NCBI GenBank assembly: GCA_026874595.1
Contig: CM049310.1
Span: forward strand, 25,841,058 to 25,905,057
From: Sipunculus nudus
Taxonomy: Eukaryota; Annelida; Sipuncula; Golfingiida; Sipunculidae
Direction: 5' to 3'
Length of the DNA stretch: 64,000 nt
Shown here: in pieces, positions 12,455 to 23,801 of the stretch
How positions within the stretch are numbered: position 1 is the first letter of the stretch
Layout: the number at the start of each line of letters is the position of its first letter
The notes under the pieces: generated by a model
Told to the model about the DNA's origin: nothing
The model's database searches: none
Seen by the model: only the letters and a program-made list of their open reading frames with translations
Position numbers and translations under genes: made by a program

Positions 12455-13302
12455 TGTTACGGAACCTAATATAAACAGATCACGTATGCGTGATTAACAC
12501 AAATTTTGTAATGGAGATAAAAAAATTTAGATTCTGTAACACTAGGCAGCGTGAAATGTCTAGGGGAATGAAAAAGGAAGTCAGTGGTTTTTTGTTAACA
12601 AATAACTATAATTTATTCTTAAAACAACCCTAACATAACAATACACTAAATCAATACAATTATACAGTAAAACAGCGGTATAACAACAAAACAATACAAT
12701 CACACAGTAATATAAACATTGTGCACAGTACCTGGATACCACCACCGTCACAACGATAAGTCCTTTTAAATGTATATGCCGGATGACAAGTCCACACCAA
12801 TCCTCTCGGACTCAGAGAATAATGGTCCAATGTAAAGCTTTTGTAACAATCCAGAAAGTAAACTTGAGGCTGGCAGAATTAAATTGTATAGAGTTAGTAA
12901 TAGCAGACTCCATGAAATTACTGGATAATCAGACAGGTCCCATAAACTGACATAAACACGTCTGTGTCCGCTGGAATCTTATCTCCTCTCTCTCCCTTTA
13001 AAAACACAGCCCCTATTTATAACTTCTTGCCCCAAGCCGAGAATTTTCCACTTCTCGAACAGTCTAAAGGATCTAACATAATACTAAGTTAACACGCGTT
13101 ACAGAAATCATCTAGAAGAACATCGCTGTGTCTCCACACACCAGGGTGCACACGTGACCTCGGCCAAGCGAGAAAGCCCAAAGCTAGCATGACAACGAGA
13201 GTTCAACCAGTACGGATTAAACTTAGAGTGCAACACCCGGCCAGACGCGGGTGCCACAACACGGGTTACGCCCGTGTCACACAATAAAAAAGCCACCTGT
13301 AA
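12455..13302 (-). mobile_element. Solo LTR of the Gmr1-like family
   Basis: On the minus strand it matches the LTRs at 34286-35001 and 62411-63142. Shared blocks include GGCAGC-type sequence beside CATTCCCC, the TTGTTAACAAA tract, AATAAATTATAG (polyadenylation signal) and GAGAATTTTC. It ends in CCGTAACA (plus-strand TGTTACGG at 12455), the same terminus as the element end at 39054. The other end, near 13302 (TACAGGTGGC on minus), is slightly eroded compared with TGTTACAGG elsewhere. No internal element sequence is attached. Confidence 0.75.
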
Positions 13303-13525
13303 ATAGCCATTAATTCGTGCGCACGAATTAGTAGCCAATGAGCATCGAGCCAACGACACAAGACAGCTGTTCTCATTGGCCACATATTCGTGCGCACGGA
13401 TTAGTAATTCATGCGCAAGAACTAATAAATATTTTTTTTCCATCTTGGAAATATATTTTCACACCTAGTTATTCGTGCGCAAGGATTATTAATTCCTGCG
13501 CACGAATTTAATATTTTTCCACCAT
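13303..13525. repeat. Cluster of ATTCGTGCGCACGAAT palindromes
   Basis: Perfect or near-perfect copies of the 18-base palindrome AATTCGTGCGCACGAATT lie around 13312-13330, 13386-13404, 13408-13425, 13467-13482 and 13491-13508, separated by TAGTA-like spacers. The block directly abuts the solo LTR. Function unknown. Confidence 0.7.
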
Positions 13526-16366
13526 GTCGTCTCCCGGGCTTCGTAGACATACATCATGTATTTGTGATTTAAGTATTTATTTTATGAACCCACCCCTGAA
13601 TTCGGAGACCCGCACATAAGATTTGCTCAAATGGATACGTGTGACGTCAGCTTAAGTTGAGCAAATCAACTTCAGTTAAGCCATCAGGCGAACCGTCGGC
13701 CTTGTCGAAGGCACTACACGGAAACTAATAAAGGTCTAAGTAAACAAACGTAGCCACAGAGAGCACCAACACGCCCGTAATTTTGACACCTAGTAGCCAA
13801 ACGGCTCATCCCAGCACCCCTCGCGCCATATCAGGTAAACGCTGTATACGAACGTTAGATGGCCACGTACACTGCACAAGTTTCAAACTGTCGATCGGCT
13901 GGCCGCTAAAGATCGAAGAACTGCGGAGTTTTCGCAAGTGTAATAGGCTTGCTTGTCTATCTGCCCGTATTACAGAGGAGAATTAACAGCTCCGTTCCTA
14001 GGGCCCTGCGCAGGGCGGGATATGACCCGAAACCCACGGGCCCCCGCTTTGGATTCCTTGCGGGGCGGGTAAGATCTAAGAAAATTCAGGGCGGGGCGGG
14101 CCGAAATAAAGTATGTGGGCCGGGGCGGACTGCGGGTTGATGATTTGGTACGCTCCATAAACAGCGGTTACGCTCAACTATTCGCAACACTACCCGATGC
14201 AATTAACCGGGGTTGCCGGTCAGGTTTGGCCACCAGGCGGTGCTGTCTCTGTGGAATTCCCACTGCGTAATATTTAACCAATCAAATTGCAGATATCACC
14301 AGCACAATCGGATGTCCTTCGAGGTATCGCTCACTTTGCACTGCGATGGAAAGCGCCTGGTTACATAGACTTTTCCACCCCCGTTGGAATACACATGATG
14401 CAATCGTCAACTTTCAACACAGTCTCTATACTGACTTGCTAGTGTGGCCTGAGGTCAGTTATCCCCAACTCTCTGCGTACTTCCTTTCTTGCAGTGCTAC
14501 ACCAGTTTGCCTAGGGCGCAGCCGTGTTTGTTTACACGCTAAGCCAATCAGATTTCTTCTACCAGTTCTGCAGATTTGTTTTAACGCAGAGCCAATCAGA
14601 AGAAGTCATTAAGTTATACAAAATACATGATGCATCATTAATTTGATATCTAGCTTTTACATAATTGTCCTTGCAGTTGGAGCTGGTCATAAAATTGTAC
14701 AAAGTTACCTGGCCTGATGTTGTTTTTGGACTGTAGCCCTGTACTTGTGTCAGGTATCACTTATTTCATAATATGGCTGGGATTAAAGCAAGGGCACGAT
14801 TAACTTTGATCTTGTAAAAGCCACCGTGTGGCTAAAGCTGGCTCATTAGGTGACTAAAAAACGTAGAACTGCACAAAGTCTAAGGTGCATGAACTACTCA
14901 TCTGATTGTGCTTTCTTATTGTAAATGACATTCATGATCACCATCTGGTCAAATCCTAGCGACCGCCTGCCACCCAAAACGTCGATTTTTGCTTAACTTG
15001 AGACGATTGGGTGACAGTACAAGCTATTGGGTTAGTATTATTTCCAGTAAGTGCAAAGTGCACGCCATTTCTGACACTATATTTTAATTTTCATCTGCTT
15101 CTCGAGCTGTAATTTTTCCGACCTAAGACAAAAAAGTGACTGTATTCTGTTTGGGGAAAATAATTATTTTTATTTTCAGGGTTGACTTACGTGTGGTCGT
15201 GTAGCAGTTATTAATACGTGGTTATGGTTTTACTCGAAAACCCTTGTCTCTACATCTGTCATAATGGCCAGGCAGCGGGTAACGGGGGATTTCCAAACGG
15301 CGATGTGTTAAACTCGGAAGTCCGAAGTCGGATGCCAGGATTTTTAAAAGTTAAGCAATGTTAGAAACATAATCAAAATGCTACTGCATCATAAGAAAGT
15401 ATCATTTAATTTATGTAATTTGATAGAAAAAAGGTCTCATCTATTATTATATGAAAAATCAAAGTTATCCATCTGAAAGTTATGGTTATTTTGTGCTCTG
15501 AAGTGCCAAATTGTACTCCAAATGTTTCAAGCTCGGAAGCCTCGGTAAGGGCTAATGCACTAGTTACATAATCGTCAGCAAACGTGTCAAGCATTTTAAA
15601 TTTCTTAAAAATGAATACATTTTTTATTGTTATTCAATCTCTTTTGTAACATTCATTATGCTGTTATTTTATAAGATATTGTATTCATATTTTATTTTAT
15701 TTTATAAAACAAGATTTTAATAAATCATCAATATTTTACGCTGTTACCATATTTTAAGATGTTTGAAACATGAAAAAATAAAAGTTTTGTTAATTTTTTA
15801 TTAACTTTACAAATGTATCCCTATAGAATAAACCCTGAAAATAACAGAAAGACATAAACAAAAAAAAATGACATAAAGATTTTCGCCAGCAAACACATCT
15901 TAGTAGTTTAGTGGCGTGTGATTGGCCAATACTATTCCTACGGGTAACTTTGGGTACACATACTAGAAATCTCGAAACAAACACAAGACACCAAAAGGTT
16001 TGATATTTTCCCCCGTTACGTATGAAAACATGATTCAGATATGTTAAATTATTATGTATATATTTAATCCATATAATACAATCCATTATGTCTTTTAAAA
16101 TATTTTATGAATTATGGTTTGAATGATTGGTAAAACGTATTAAAATAATTTTTTTATTATAATCACCAAACATTTCAAATATATTCACAGTGAGCATGGC
16201 TTATATTTTTGCTCTGAAATATTCTTGAAATGTAAACCTTTGGATCATAAAACATTTTTTTTTATTATTTTACGGGCTGTAGTAACTGCGGGGAGGGGCG
16301 GGCTGAATTTTGCATACAGGGCCTGATGCGGGGGGTATATATATAGTTATATATACCGATTGTATA
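13526..16366. other. Intergenic stretch, no supported gene
   Basis: Contains a GC-rich block at about 13990-14150 with repeated GGGCGGG, and a similar fragment (GAGGGGCGGGCTGAA) at about 16293-16310. The two may be ends of one decayed repeat. Short ORFs show no family resemblance. The 15600-16160 part is strongly AT-rich. Confidence 0.45.
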
Positions 16367-17143
16367 TGTAACGGCTCCGATAACACGTATTATATTATCA
16401 GGGATAACTGAATTGCCTGGCAGGTATCATATCATCAGCTTGGCCTAACTGGTCAATGAATTGCCCCGCAGTTGCCTTGGTTGCCTTGTTTGCTTGGTTC
16501 CTCATTACTCAACCGGTTTTCCGTTGTTCCTATTGTTTTCATTCGGACAATGACACGGACCGCGACGCGAACCCTGCCAAGCCTCAGTCTCGTGACATAG
16601 AGAACTTGTCAGTATTCGTTCTCTGCTTGGCAGGTAAGGACCGTTTTTACTAAACTCTTAAACTGCGATAAACTCTATCATTTAGCCAATTCATTACTTT
16701 CAGTATATCACGTACGTACTATCATGTAAACTGTATATTCCATATTCTAATTGCACACGTTACTGGTAAATTCATACTTGTTGTACGCATGGATATTTGT
16801 ATTCATGGTAATATGCAACGATATCTTAAAATGTGGTTCCTAAATATATAGGCTCATTTGTATAATATGTAATGTGTTTTCTTGTGTAATGAATACCAAG
16901 AAATGTGCAAATGTATATTCTGTATTTTCATGCCATTTATTGTATTTTTGCACCATATAGAAATGTTTATATGAAATGTTTAATGTCAGTATTCGTTCTC
17001 TGCTTGGCAGGGACTCCGGCTTGGAGGACTCCAGATTTGTATATATATACGGCTGAATAAACACTTTTATATATATACATCGCCTTGCCTCGCTTTTCAC
17101 TCACGCCGGGTGACTTTGGCTCTTGCCGGGAACACCCGTTACA
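16367..17143 (+). mobile_element. LTR-like unit (possible solo LTR) containing the candidate first exon
   Basis: Starts TGTAACGG and ends CCGTTACA, a perfect 8-bp terminal inverted repeat of the TG...CA type, flanked by TATA on both sides (16363-16366, 17144-17147; low information because the region is TA-rich). Near the right end are a TATA-like TATATATAC (about 17040) and AATAAA (about 17056), in LTR order. It holds an exact 28-bp direct repeat (16607-16634 and 16984-17011). No internal retroelement sequence adjoins it. Confidence 0.55.
16456..16633 (+). CDS. Candidate exon 1 of the serine protease: signal-peptide-like start
   Basis: An ATG opens 59 codons plus one base, ending at a strong donor (GGCAG|GTAAGG). 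The N-terminus MNCPAVALVALFAWFLITQP is hydrophobic and fits a secretion signal, as expected for a trypsin-like enzyme. The exon ends in phase 1, which joins in frame to the exon at 19572. Against it: the exon lies inside an LTR-like unit, its remaining residues (Asp/Asn-rich, then SVFVLCLA) resemble nothing known, and phase agreement alone has a one-in-three chance. It could be LTR sequence recruited as a first exon, or a coincidence. Confidence 0.3.
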
Positions 17144-17285
17144 TATATATGTTTGCAGAACAAATCCTATAGTGCTCTATTAGCGGGGTACTAAGAGCTG
17201 CTACATAGCAATAATTTATGAAAATGTGCAGTTACACATTAACACATGTTATCATGCATTTGCAATCTTCAAATGTGCATTTGCA

Positions 17286-17357
<72 letters not shown>

Positions 17358-17725
17358 CGGGGTGACATAAATCCGGACCGTACTGTCTCGCTAATGAAGC
17401 TTGCTTTGCTAGCGTAGCTGTTGATACTCCAAAGTTGTCTGCCACCAATATGGTTTCGAATCCCGGATCGGCCCAGTATTTTCCCCTAGAAAATCTTTGT
17501 AACAAATGGGGGCTCGTCCAACGTGACGGTAAACTTTGTGGCCCAGGGAATAAGCTCACTAAAGTGTGACTCCTGGGATAATTAGTCTTGTTCCGATAGC
17601 AGAACGCTCTTAAGAGGGGACGTGTTACTGGGTGACTTAAAGCGAAGCGGTTGGTACGCCGGAGTTGTGCCCCACCGTTATGGGTTCGAAACCAGGATCG
17701 GCCCAGTATTTTCCCCTGAACAATT
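17144..17725. repeat. (TA)n tract, tRNA-Pro-type primer site and paired tRNA-like repeats
   Basis: A (TA)n tract spans about 17287-17354. Two related segments (17426-17492 and 17663-17727) share GGATCGGCCCAGTATTTTCC preceded by B-box-like GGTTTCGAATCC or GGGTTCGAAACC; the second also has an A-box-like AGCGAAGCGGTTGG. Between them, TGTAACAAATGGGGGCTCGTCC (about 17499-17520) looks like an LTR end followed by a tRNA-Pro primer-binding site. These are fragments of SINE-like and LTR elements with unclear borders. Confidence 0.45.
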
Positions 17726-17939
17726 TCTCTTCATAACAATATATACATATACATATATATTATACATATACTTGGTTTTAATTAAGCCTTAATGGTATCA
17801 AGCTGCTCTTTTTTTTTATTAAATATTGTATGACAATCATTAACGCGCATACCTACCCCGAGGTAAAATGATCCCAGCAAAATGTTATAGAGTCAGTTAT
17901 GCTTAATCTTGCTAGCAGAAAAAAAACAAACAGAGTAAG

Positions 17940-19445
17940 GGGGGGGGGGGGTAATATCGGACACTTTTGGCTTCGTCTGCAAACCGTTCCATGACTAATC
18001 AAAACAACGCCGGTTTCCGGGTAGCATTTCAAACCTCACGAACAGGAGATTTTTTTAAGACCAAACACGTAGAGGTCAAGCGCTCTCTAGTACAAAAAAT
18101 TTGCAAGAGACGCCGCGGAGGTTCACCTGGGTAATATCGGACACCATTCGGGTAATATCGGACACCGGGCCTAACGGCGATAATTTGCGCAGGGGTCGAC
18201 AATAATTTCATGGAAAACTGACGTTGACAGCTGGTACAGACGCAATAACAAGCACAAAACGTATGGTTTTCTGGGAAAACATTGTCAAATCTTTCATTTG
18301 ATCAGTTTTTCTACCAATGGTAACCCGTAGATTAGCCGTGTTTGTGGGTTTATTCAATGGACCTTACTGCGTGATCGTGACTGGCAAAGTGCCAGACGAT
18401 TCGTCACAGAAAGGCAGTTCTCACAGATCGATGAAATTTGCAAACTAAAATGTTTTAAGCTGTTTTTTTGTGTAAAATATCAATAATTACTGACACCCTA
18501 GATTAAATGCCGATAAAATATGTCCCAGTCTATAATCAATAATACCTTCATTTCTGGTAATTCTAAAATACATTGAAGACTTCTGTTACGGTATGAGTCT
18601 GATGCATGCAAAATGCCGGAACTAATAGTTTTACCCTATATGAATATACAGTGATAATTTAAATGCAAAAATGCAAATTAACATTATTTTATGCAAACAT
18701 AATAATATATAAGTATAACATTTCAATATTTGCATTTTTAGTAAAATGTTCAGTTATAAAAGTTGCATCCAAGCAGCTTTAAATGCCGATATATATAGCA
18801 AATATGTGACATTATCACCCCGTGTACTATGAACTTATATACAATCGTTCTACTATAAAAATAACTCCAGATATTATAACAATTAATCATCTTTGCTTGA
18901 GCGGCAATGTGTCGTTGTTTATCCTTCAAAGAGCCCCTTATAATGATTGCCATTGTCCATGGTACCGTGTGTCCGATATTACCCAGGTTCCTTTTTGGCC
19001 ACCCGGTTAGTATCGGACACTTAACAAATTACAGTAAATTTTAAAATATCTTTGTTTTAAATCAAGCAAAATGCCACATATGAAAAATAAACAGTCTGAC
19101 TGTGATATAAACTGGTCAACAGGTCATGACATCGCTTCTGACTGTCAAAACTTGACCTAGTTTTTGTTTTGGGTCACGCCGATCACGTGTGTCGTGCCTG
19201 AACTTTCCAGGACGGCTGAGACCGGTCATTGGTTCCGTGGAAGCCGTGTTAAACCAATAAAAAATGACCTTTTATTTAATTTTGGCTGTATTTAACGGAA
19301 GTTGTAAACAAAACAAATCATAAACTTTTACTTATCGCATGCTGTCGGTCAGGATTACCAAAAATGACCATTTCCTGAGGATTTATAGGCAAGTGTCCGA
19401 TATTACCCGGGTGTCCGATATTACCCGGGTGTCCGATATTACCCG
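17940..19445. repeat. Cluster of GGTAATATCGGACAC inverted repeats (TIR-type elements)
   Basis: Forward copies of GGTAATATCGGACAC occur at about 17951, 18130 and 18151; inverted copies (GTGTCCGATATTACCC) at about 18970, 19394, 19410 and 19427, with a variant at 19008. Opposite orientation at the two sides suggests one or two nested non-autonomous DNA elements of about 1.0-1.5 kb, or tandemised ends. No transposase ORF is seen. Confidence 0.6.
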
Positions 19446-19571
19446 GGTGTACTCTACTGATAAAACCGTTACCTCCTTAGCAAACTAAAAATCAACGACA
19501 ATGGTTGTTAAATTGTGTATTTATGTAAACCCGTATGCCACATATAAATGACGATAATTAAAACTTTCTAG

Positions 19572-19667
19572 TTCGGAGTGAGAGCGGCGGAGGAGAGGGG
19601 CTGACCGGATCAGGCGAGATTTTTTCTTCTGAGGACATCGACACCACAACACCAAGTAGTACTTCTG
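19572..19667 (+). CDS. Candidate exon 2 of the serine protease: Ser/Gly/Thr-rich linker
   Basis: Acceptor CTTTCTAG and donor TCTG|GTAAGC bound 96 bases that stay open in the frame needed by both neighbours: two leading bases complete the phase-1 codon of exon 1, and the last G starts the codon finished by exon 3. The ~31 residues (ESGGGEGLTGSGE then TTTPSSTS) look like a flexible, possibly O-glycosylated linker before the protease domain. Such low-complexity linkers are common in multi-domain S1 proteases. Homology cannot prove a linker, so support rests on splice sites and phase. Confidence 0.45.
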
Positions 19668-22399
19668 GTAAGCACAATCGTCTAACACTATTGTACATTA
19701 TTGAAACCCTGATACTCTCATACAAACATTTGAACTGATGCACAATATTTTTCAATCATTTGCTAGGACCAAGTTTTTTTTCGGGGGGGGGGGGGGTGTT
19801 TCAATGTAGGCTTCTCCAGGCTAATCAACTGATATGGACGAATGTTCTAACGGGATAGCCCGATGGTGAAGGAAAGAGAATTACGAAGCCAGGTTATAAG
19901 CTATTTAACAGCAGCTTTACCCATGTACCCACATGGTCACAACCGGGATTAAGAAGCGGTCATTCAAACATTTGAATAAGAGAGAACTTTCTTGAACAAC
20001 AGCAAGGTCAGGTCAGGAGGCGGTCTACGTATTCCTTGTCAGTTTGCACTGTTATTTCAGTTATTCCTGTTTGGGACAGGAACAGACAGGTCCGGGTAGA
20101 GATAACTGAGAGGGCTTAGGGTGCATATAACCTGGTAATTTTACACTTTTAGAGAGGGGCATTTTTTTAAATTAGAAAAGGGTGATACGTTTATCTTATT
20201 TCCTAAATGTTATCGTTACTGTGAGCTTTGTTCCTGTGTGTGTTTACACGAGCTCTCGTGTCCAAACAGACAGACAACGACGTGGCAAATAGAGTCGATA
20301 TGTTTTCACGTGTCCTATTCATATATACAAACTATTCTAAATATATATGAAGTACACGGTTTAATCTTTAAGTTATTATGTTACCTACTGATTTTTCATT
20401 CTTAAACCATTTACTTTCTCCTGTGCACAAGTTGAGATAAGCAAAACATAAACACCTGGTGGCCGTACCGCATACTTCCAGAAATCAAGATGATTTTCAA
20501 GCTTCCAAACGGTGTTTCTTCTTTCTTTTTTCTTCTGTTTTCTGAGTTATTGCGCATGCGCGAAATTGGGTCTATCGTCTCAGACATACATCGACTCACA
20601 CTCAGAAGCATAATTTAAAAGGCATAAAACAGGTGAATCGCAGATAGTATGTCTATTTCTCGGGATGTTGAAAGTTTGTTTGAAACTTTAGTATTCAGCC
20701 AAAATATACCTGTAAATTGTAGAAAAACTATCCATAAAGATCAAATGTTGAGCCGGTGATGAATGGAACGATTCCACAAGTATTCTGGATGTAAGTGAAC
20801 CTGTGTCACATATTCTCGGGGTTTCAGAACAAAAACATTATATATTTAATCAAAACATAAAAATGGTAATTGTTGATTTTACGACATCAGCGTAAGCATA
20901 AAAACTATGTTTTAAATACTAGTGCTGTGTCAAGTAATCGATTATATCGATGATTTGTCTAGTATTTTTGCATAATCGATCAGTCACGATTATGCATCAA
21001 AGCCAAGAAGTCACATTATCCCGATATAAAAGTCTTAGTCTATCAGACATGTGAGAAAGACTGGGCACAAAAGCGCGAACAGCATTAAAACTTACCCTTG
21101 TGCAACGAGTAAGTGTCAACAACCCGGCCATTACCTGGACCTTTCATAATTGTTTATAATCGATCATCGGCCGTTTTTATCTTTCAGTCATCGAATATGA
21201 TTTTACAACCATTTCCACCTCTCATAAATACAAGCGTATGCATGTCGGAAACATTATAAGATATAACTAAGATACATGATATAACTCGGATACTTCGGAT
21301 AAATTATATATATACTTAAGATACAATATTTAGCAATATATAACTAATTTACATTATCAGACCAAAGTACAATTAGATATACGTCAATAATACACTGTAT
21401 GGCAACTGTATAACTTTTCTCGCACATTAATCGAGCTTGGCTCGAAAAATGACAGTTTGGCTCATCATGTAGATATCTTTCTTCACTGCGTGTTCACTGT
21501 TACTTTATTCTTATTTGTTACGACTATTGAATACGGTACAAATGAGTCGGCATATGGATTTTTCTTTATGCAATGTGTTGCGAAGTCGATTGTCAGACAC
21601 TTGTCAGAAGATAAAAGTTTATATAAGCAGTTTATAGGGTGATCAGTCTCTTCATTTTCAATCTTCTTTCAAAACTATATGTTGTAAAAAACACATATCA
21701 AGTGGACTTATTTCACTTCTTTCTGCTTGGGATTTTATCCCAATGAGAACGTCTTATCAGCAAGTGTTAGAAACAATTAACCATACAGAGATACACGAAC
21801 GAGATGTACTCTAAATGACTGACATATATACATAAACGTACACATAATCGAGTTTTAATATGGGATATCGCCATTGCAGTCTCTCGTGTAAATGGAGGAG
21901 AAAAACCACTAGGTGGCACAGCCGGAAGCCCATTTATGCAGGCATGCGTGATTCAGCCAGATGGTCATTAGCACTATCTTATCTGGCCACCCTCACTTCA
22001 TCAGCTTAAATACGCTATTGACTCTGTGTATTTTATGTGATCACTGAACAAATATAAGGCCGCAATTAATATTGTTGGTATGCTGCAAGGAAGATAAAAT
22101 GAAGTTTGCAAAACCTGACGTTTATCCGTAAATGAAAGACCATGTGTAGCTTTGCTCTGATTTATTAAGCGAGTCCGTTGATATAAGATAAAGTTATAAT
22201 GCAATATGTTATTTCTAACCTTTTTCACGTTCATGTTACCATTTTAATATCACCTCAACAACAGTCAATGAAGACAAGGCCATATTAAATTTCAGGATAA
22301 TTTGAAATGAAAAGAGCTTTGCACGGTGCACATTCAGCTGGATTGAATGAAAGGGGTTACCAGGCTGTCCGCCAGGGGCGCTAATTGTTTGCTTGCAAT
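19668..22399. other. Intron 2 sequence, no recognised gene
   Basis: Mostly AT-rich. A poly-G run lies near 19782-19796. A short block rich in ATCGATTATATCGAT and CATAATCGATCA (about 20935-21000) looks like a piece of a small DNA element. ORFs of 60-77 codons show no motifs. Confidence 0.45.
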
Positions 22400-22500
22400 T
22401 TTTCTGGCAGGCTAGACTGGTACCCTGCTCTATTAAGGCCCTCAGCCAAGCATAGAGACAGGCGTACAACGCCATCTTAAGTACTCCCAGTTGCAACTCC
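22400..22500 (-). repeat. Second copy of the repeat hosting the 22845-25050 insertions
   Basis: On the minus strand it reads AAGATGGCGTTGTACGCC, CTCTATG..TGGC, then TTAATAGAGCAGGGTACCAG. This is the same order as the pieces at 22864-22889, 23377-23400 and 25002-25035 on the + strand. It is therefore an uninterrupted relative that shows what the interrupted copy looked like before insertion. Confidence 0.65.
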
Positions 22501-22889
22501 TGACTTACATGTAGACTGGTTCAACCCCAGTATGCACGCTCATACCGATTGTCATGGACGTTCAAGCGATGCTGGCTGATTATCCGTGAAGATTTCCTAT
22601 AAATGACTTTCTTTGGTTATTTCTAGTTTTTAAACATTTAAAAATGTGTTGTTGCACAAAAATTGAATGATGTATGTATAGATAATGAGATATACTGAAT
22701 CTTTTATATATTACATTGATTTACTATCAATATCATATATCTAATCATTAGTGTCACGCAAAATGTACAGCCAATTTTTGGCAACTTCTTTGAGCAAACG
22801 AAATGCTTATTTTTATCATATATAATACATACTGGAGTTGGAACCAGTCTGCCAGGAGTACATAAGATGGCGTTGTACGCCCATCTCTA

Positions 22890-23372
22890 GGTTAGAGGGA
22901 CCTATTTCCGGGTCCTGTCAGGGTCGGTCAAATTTGTGGCGTCAAGAGTGAGCGGGCATTAAATATTGCAGGGCAGCAGAAAATTTCAGGGAAAAAAAAT
23001 TCAGGATGCATACAATATGTATGGCAGATGAGTGATAGGAGAAATTAAATAAATAAAAAAATGGCAGGATTGGTCTTTTTTTTTTTGTTAATGCTGGAGG
23101 GCATTGAAAGTTGTATATGTGATTCCTGGAAATGTCTTGAGAGGTGGCGACATCTAATGGCCAGTTTTAGAAGCTGTAGCTTTCTGTCATACACCGCGAA
23201 AATGAGATACTGAACCCCCTGTTTTCTTTGAACAAAATAAAAGTGCAGGAGGTGAGCATGATTTTGATGTATCACATGATGCCAAACACTCGATAGAAAA
23301 TCTCTCCCAGAGCCCCCAACATGTGCATCTTGTATGATAATATATAGGGCCTGGAAATAGGTCCCTCTAACC
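22890..23372. mobile_element. MITE with 27-bp terminal inverted repeats and TCTA target duplication
   Basis: Left end GGTTAGAGGGACCTATTTCC and right end GGAAATAGGTCCCTCTAACC are exact inverses over 20 bases, with a few more matching positions inside. TCTA flanks both sides (22886-22889 and 23373-23376). The 483-bp interior has no coding content. It is inserted in the dispersed repeat represented intact at 22400-22500. Confidence 0.8.
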
Positions 23373-23400
23373 TCTATGATTGGCCTAGAGCAGCGGTGCC

Positions 23401-23764
23401 ACGGTCGGTCTTTTTACCGAGCGCTACCGAGCGTACCGAGCGCTACCGAGCGCTAGCGCTCGGTAGGACTTTTTACCGAGAGCTACCCTGGATTCATACA
23501 AGGCATTGCTCTGACCCGCGTGGGGCTACCGAGCGCTCGGACTTCTTACCGAGCGCTACCCTGCCCTAACAATGGGCAGTGTTTTTACATACTTTGGACT
23601 ACCGAGCGCTAGGGACTTTTTACCGAGGGCTACCCTGGATTCACACCAGGCATTGCTCTGACCCGGCAGGGGCTACCGAGCACTCGGACCTTTTTACCGA
23701 CTCAGAGCGCTACCCTGTTCTAACAACGGGCAACGCGCAAACCATAGGCCTATATATATATATA

Positions 23765-23801
<37 letters not shown>

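Noticed and set aside
13990-16340. A single transposon bounded by the two GGGCGGG-rich blocks
   Set aside because: The blocks share only short GC-rich words; no clean inverted ends or target duplication could be aligned.
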